DNA of 64,000 nucleotides from Ignelater luminosus (lineage: Eukaryota; Arthropoda; Insecta; Coleoptera; Elateridae): NCBI GenBank assembly GCA_011009095.1, contig VTPC01091033.1, positions 382,795 to 446,794 of the forward strand, written 5' to 3'. The notes beneath the pieces were generated by a model. The model was not told where the DNA came from, made no database searches, and saw only the letters and a list, made by a program, of their open reading frames with translations. Below, in pieces: positions 59,032-64,000 of the stretch; the stretch's first letter is position 1; every line of letters starts with the position of its first letter. The position numbers and the translations under genes were made by a program.

Positions 59032-62000
59032 GAAGTGTTCACCATGTTCTCCTTCAGGGTAGATTTCCAAAGAATGGGCTCCATGTACAGTTTTGAAAGC
59101 CTGTTAAGTAAAAATAAATAAAAGAATTAATAAAAAATAGTACTTGATAGTCAACATGCAACTTACAATCATATTAGTGCTTTCTATTTTCTTAAGGAAG
59201 ATTCCATGTTGGCAATCCTTTTCTGCATCTCCTGCAAACAAGGTCCACTCATTGGTAAGATAGTGAGCTTCAATATGTTTATGTTGGCTTAATCCGTGTT
59301 GAACCTGGTTGTGATGAACAATACAAGTATGCATCACGCCCATGTGGTGCATCATCATGTACAATTTGGAATAGTGGGTGTTATCAGGATAGAATCCCAA
59401 ATAAGCTAAATGTCTAGCAGGTATGCCAGTGAATTCATGTACATCATGAGGAGTGATTACTTCTACATTCATTTTATGTCCAGGCACACCCATAGTGTAT
59501 TCAACTTTCAATTTAACATGATCGTCAGCAATTTCCTCTTCGTGTTCATATTCATAGTCGTAGTAACGTTTGTATACATGCCTGAAGAAATCCAATACTC
59601 CATAGCACATCTTCTTGAATTCAGTGGGTACATTATGGGTCTTGATGTCGTAGGTATATTTTCTTACTGAAGTGTGTTCAGCAGCACAGTGTAAAGAATG
59701 GTAATCAGCTCCCAAACCATGTATGTAGGGCTGGCAGATTTCATAAACGTGATAGGGAGTTTTTTGTTCTTCAAGTTGTTCACCAACCATGTTTACTCCG
59801 ATAGTTACTCCATCTTTGTCACATTTACCATCGGTAGATTGACCCATAACAACGTTCATATAACCATTTACACCCTCCTTAGTCCATTTCTTTGTACTTT
59901 CCATGCATACTTTATAATCTTTCTGGCCTGGGGTGATGCGAGTGATATCAACTTTGGTATTTTTGACAGTATGTCCTGGATTCACGTCAATGATAGCATT
60001 CATGTCCCAAGTCTTGATGGCTTCTTTGTTTTTCAGTTCCCAAGTGAAATGCATGTGGTATTTCATTCCAGGTAAATATTGATCCTTTTCTGGAACATAT
60101 TCCCTGTTCACATTGAATGTGAAATCAATCTGGGTGACTGCATTCTCAGTGCTGGGGACAAGTTTCAAAAGAGTACCGTAAGTACTGGGGGTAGGTTGAA
60201 GCATCAGGAGTGCATGCCAGTTGCGAAGGAAGAGCAGAGAGTGTCCCAATGGGGTCTTGTAGTTTTTGGTATCTCTAGAAGTAATCCTGCTCATTAAATT
60301 CAAAAATGAGCCAGAGCTGGGTTTGATTTCGCTGTCATAGAAAACTCCGAAGTATTTGTATCCAGTGTTGTAACCATTAACTTCAAGTGTGGTGTACTGT
60401 AACAAAATTGAATATAATTATGAATTAATTTTCATTACAAAAAAACTAAACTTACATTGTGACGGTATTCATCTCCTTTAGTTACAACACCATAATTAGG
60501 ACAGTTCGGACAGCACTTTTTAAGAATACCATAACGTAAATCATCTTGCACATATACCTTGCTAGCGGCATGGCTTCGAATACCCATAACATCTTTATGT
60601 TGGTCTTGATGTTTCTTCATGGAAATCTTAACACTATGTTGTTGAGTGTTAACAGTTACATCAAGGTACAATGGGAATAATACATCATAGGAGTGGTATC
60701 TGGTGACACCATGCCATACATCAGCAGCTGGATTGTAGAAGGAAAGTCCATAACGTGACCTTCTTGCAATATGATACATGTTGTCAAAGTGCATAGTAAT
60801 CAAGTTGCCTGCTACTTCTTTTTTCATATTAATATGTTTATGGTGAACAACAGGCGCAAGGATATCCATGACAGCAGGTAAGCCCATTTCAGTAGGGAAC
60901 ATAATCTTGGTGAACAGGTCATACTGGATTTGGATAGTGTTTTTAACCTTGGAGTAATGATCAGCATAGAAGAATTCGAAAATATGATGCAAATCTTTAA
61001 GGTTGCTTCCTTCATAGTAATAGCTCTGCATAATTTGATAGTTGTGTCCAACACAAACTTCAACCCTTACATCCTTCATGTCGGGAATGGATTTGATAAC
61101 ATTCCAAGCTTCTTCATAGTTGAATAATTGAGTGGTACTATCTAAATTGAAATGGAATTTGGTATCTTTCAACCCATCAATCTTTACATAGACGTAGTAA
61201 TAGTTTGATCGCACATTGAATATTTGCGAGTTCACTTCAAAATGCAACATTTTTGTATCATCCGTAGAAATGTAGAAGCCCTTGAAATCTCCACCAAATC
61301 TGTATTTTTTGTCAACGTAGTCCATTTGGTGATAAGTAGAGTAACCGTGATAGTTAGGTTTACGAGTAAATTTGAGAATCTGAGCAGCATTTAACTTGAA
61401 TGTTTGATGGCATGGATCAGTAGTATGAGCCATGGATTGCAAGTAAGAGTAATGGAAGTGATATAGTTCATTATCTGGTTCGGCTTGCATTTCCCAGTAG
61501 ACGTTGAGCAAACGAGAAATTGGAGGATGAGACTCCATGATGATGTAGTAAGCAAGCATTCTCATGTCAAGGTGTTGAGACCAGTCGCTGAAAATGGGCC
61601 AGTATAATTCAAATACCATTTCAGGATTTCTAAGAATCATGGGCATAATAACCCACATTGCTGCTTCACGAACGTGATGGTGGTTCATAACTTCTCCTTT
61701 TACAATGGGAACCAAATATTTAACAATATTGGGCAGTTTGGTATTGTGGAGAGCGTGTAAGTAAAGAATTTGAGTATCATAATCTTCAGCAGCCTTTAAT
61801 TTGGTATAAAAATCATCGACATATTTGTCATAGATTTGGTGTTCCTTAATGAACTTCTGAACATCTTCAGAAAGATAGGAGTAATAATGAAGGCTATTCT
61901 CATGAAAATGGATGTGCTCAGAATCGTGAGTCATTGAATTATCATGTTGTTGTTGTTGGTGGTGATGGTGACGCCCTTGAGCAATAGATTCTTGCACATA

Positions 62001-63506
62001 GAAAGTTTTCTGGATTAGAGTAGCAAAACATAAAATTGCAGCTTTGCGTACATGAACATTGATGTCATTTCCCCAAGTCAACATGTCTTCCATATCATGC
62101 AACAATCTTTCAGTAGGTACAAGTACATATGATGGCAGGGAATGCAGCATATGCATAGCTACATCATCTTCGACTTTTTTCTCGTGAACAATCTTCTTCA
62201 CAAGAATGACCGAAGCACGAGTACCAACTAAGGGAAGTAATTGGTGAAGGATTTCCAAGTGTTTTTTGCCTTCTTCTGAAGTTTTACCGCTGATGGTAGC
62301 ATAAATATCTCCCATAGTAGCATCATCAAAATTGGCGAGGAAGCGTATTATACGATTAACTACTTGCTCGTGGCTGATATTGGGCTCGTCCATTTGGAGA
62401 TGATCTTCATGTATCCATTCTACCATTTCACTCATCATTTTTTTCCAGAACTGGAATGTATTGTTTCTTGTCAACTGTACGACGTCCATTCATAATGTCA
62501 GGCACATCTTCTACGCTAGGATCAATTAGTTGATAAGTGAGATCTTCATCGACATGTTCTGAAGTAATTTGAAAGGCTTTTTGGACTGGAACAATATCGA
62601 CAAGGTTGAGAGTAACATTTATCAAGACATATTCAGCTTCAGATTTGGCTTGGAATGGGTAGATGTAAATTCCACCAGTGGATTCCATATGTTTCACGAT
62701 ATGGTAGCCATCTTGTTTCACAATGACGTAATATTGATGACTATCATGGGACATGGGTTCTTCGTAATGAGCTTCACAGTAGCTGGGCGAAGTACTGATG
62801 ATCATACTTTGATATATTGGTCTGGTACTCTTCATTTCATGCATTTTTTGTACAACTAATCTATCGGTCTTGGGTAAAACATTGTAAGCAGCTACTGTCT
62901 TACCATAGATTGAATACTCATCAGTCATGAAGGCATGAGCCTTGTCACTATCCAAGTTAACTTTTTCAACGTTCATTTGAAGCATGGCTGCAATAGCTTT
63001 GTGCATGTTGCGCGCGTATATCTTTTGGTGTTTCTCAGTGACGATTTGTTTTACTTGACCATTCTTGTGGTATACAATTTTGAATGGCATAAGTAAATCT
63101 TCGGCTTCTTTGGGTAATGGAAATTCTACAGCTTCGTGTTCATGGCCATAGTGATCTTCGCCATTATGGACCTTGTATTTCAGGTCGGACAATTGTGCAA
63201 ATAATGAAGGGTAACCGTGCTGTAGATGAAGTTTACCGTGCAGATAGAATTCAGAAGCATAGGCTGCAGGGATGATGGTACCAGCTTTGACGAGCGCCTT
63301 ATAATCGTAAACAAATTCTTTGCCATGTTGTATCAGTGTGGAGTGGGCACTGGCGAAAGAAAGCACTGAGAGTGCTGAAAAAGACAAAGAAAGAAATTAA
63401 TTTATAGTAAATAGAAACAATAATGTTGTAGTTGTTAATAAATCGACGTCTTTCGGAATTAGTCCGTATCATTGTTGAAGTATTATAGGATCAGAAGAGT
63501 TTTACC
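59032..63506 (-). CDS. Vitellogenin-like large lipid transfer protein (larval very-high-density lipoprotein type), partial
   Basis: Three exons are clear: 63374-60456, 60396-59167 and 59100-59032 (into the gap). They are joined by phase-0 GT-AG introns of 59 and 66 bp, for about 1406 residues. The N-terminal ~700 residues match the vitellogenin/lipoprotein N-domain; the later part matches the DUF1943-like region. ALSVLSFASA at the start is the end of a signal peptide. The protein is strikingly His-rich, with HHHHQQQQHDNS at ~61955. An RRSR site (~60757) could be a furin cleavage site. No polyserine tract is seen, arguing against a true vitellogenin. A 7-A run (62438-62444) puts one extra base in the frame: six As would read LEKMMSEMVEW. 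The ATG exon is unassigned; a donor at 63506 fits in phase, but the nearest ATG there does not. Such proteins carry lipid in haemolymph. Confidence 0.85.
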
Positions 63507-63739
63507 TCTAACATATTGTATTAGTGTGCTCTTCTTTAGTCTTCTGAAGAAGCTTCTTATGAAAGTGAGCAAAATGTTAAGCGTATATAATATTTCATTA
63601 ATGACAAGATTTAATTCCAGAACCATAGATGTTTTTGGTAAATAAATAAAAAATGCCAAAGGTGAGTTATGTGTAGAAGAAGAGAAGATGTTAGAAACAT
63701 GAGCTAAGAATCACGAACAAATATTAATAGATGGTCAAA
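63507..63739. promoter_or_regulatory. Candidate promoter of the lipoprotein gene
   Basis: On the minus strand a TATA-like tattatatacg lies near 63579-63590. It is 70-80 bp upstream of the donor-like GAG|gtaaaac at 63506/63505, a spacing that would allow a short first exon. This is positional inference only. The stretch has no other feature. Confidence 0.35.
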
Positions 63740-64000
63740 ATAACAATCGAGAAGAGTAGAAAGGAAGTATATAATGAAGAAGAGAGAACAACAGAACCAG
63801 CAGAGAAGAAGTGCTAAATATAATCAAAGAAATGAAGAATGAGAGAAGTGCTGGGTCTCGTGGGATAGAAATAACAACTGATGAAGCAGGCAGGGGAAGC
63901 CGTATGAAACAGGATATATAAATTAATACCATAAGGGAAGCAAAAAATATTACCAAAAGACTGGAACCAATCTAAAGCATGATCAATTCTGAGAGTTGGA
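63740..64000 (+). mobile_element. RTE-like non-LTR reverse transcriptase fragment at the window end
   Basis: The frame at ~63800-63990 reads EEVLNIIKEMKNERSAGSRG, then IEITTDEAG, and INTIREAKNITKR near the end. It corresponds to the EV..AIK.MKN.KS.G.DGI...L and IW.EE.IP..W blocks at the start of RTE/CR1-type polymerase domains. Frames are broken. The fragment continues out of the window. Confidence 0.6.

Noticed and set aside
58460-59096. Long frames through 58694-59031
   Set aside because: They read through the N run and join unrelated sequences on either side.
59410-60297. Plus-strand frames inside the lipoprotein gene
   Set aside because: Shadows of the minus-strand coding sequence, which has clear domains and splice sites.
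63507-63630. In-frame upstream extension of the lipoprotein exon to an ATG near 63627
   Set aside because: It stays open and matches phase, but the resulting 40-residue charged leader is unlike a secretory signal, so the start was left unassigned.

Overview
The window looks like a piece of an insect genome, most likely a beetle. The evidence is AT-rich DNA with short introns (about 50-130 bp), a histidine-rich vitellogenin-like haemolymph lipoprotein, insect-type orthologues of cnk, CdsA and an alpha-1,3-fucosyltransferase, and a dense mixture of insect transposons (Tc1/mariner, pogo, piggyBac, hAT, non-LTR and Gypsy remnants). The order is inferred from overall resemblance and is not proven. 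Two runs of N (45115-45514 and 58694-59031) show this is a scaffold with unresolved gaps.

Layout. 1-19.6 kb has no recognisable host gene. It holds decayed transposons, a GC-rich degenerate repeat, two inverted copies of a ~1 kb GC-rich element (9.3-10.3 and 16.8-17.8 kb), a pogo-like transposase relic, a small tandem repeat and an 811-bp foldback element. 19.7-20.8 kb is an intronless fucosyltransferase (minus). 21.9-22.5 kb is a non-LTR endonuclease relic, and 23.96 kb carries a hammerhead-ribozyme-like motif. 24.3-31.8 kb is a nine-exon gene for a MORN-repeat radial spoke protein (RSPH10B type), with a 4.1 kb transposon-bearing last intron. 31.8-37.1 kb is intergenic with MITEs and a piggyBac relic. 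37.1-39.4 kb is CDP-diacylglycerol synthase (minus, seven exons, complete). It is head to head with 40.15-50.16 kb cnk (plus, ten exons), with about 775 bp between the two start codons. 50.2-58.7 kb is transposon-rich: a hAT MITE with perfect 8-bp target duplication, a piggyBac relic with a nested piggyBac-type MITE, a non-LTR RNase H tail and a decayed repeat-family gene. 59.0-63.5 kb is a large lipid transfer protein gene (minus) that runs into the second gap. The last 260 bp carry an RTE-like reverse transcriptase fragment.

The host genes are not a functional cluster: glycan fucosylation, sperm/ciliary axoneme, phospholipid synthesis, RAS-MAPK scaffolding and haemolymph lipoprotein. The only suggestive arrangement is the CdsA/cnk divergent pair. 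The most interesting structure is in the repeats. Several unrelated palindromic elements share the same TA-flanked CAGGGTGTC-type terminus, which also ends the transposase relic at 17.8-18.9 kb. One of these palindromes straddles the 400-N gap exactly. I found no clearly new biological system. The strongest new-looking items are the foldback family, the ribozyme-like motif, and the two reading-frame problems plus truncation in the lipoprotein gene.
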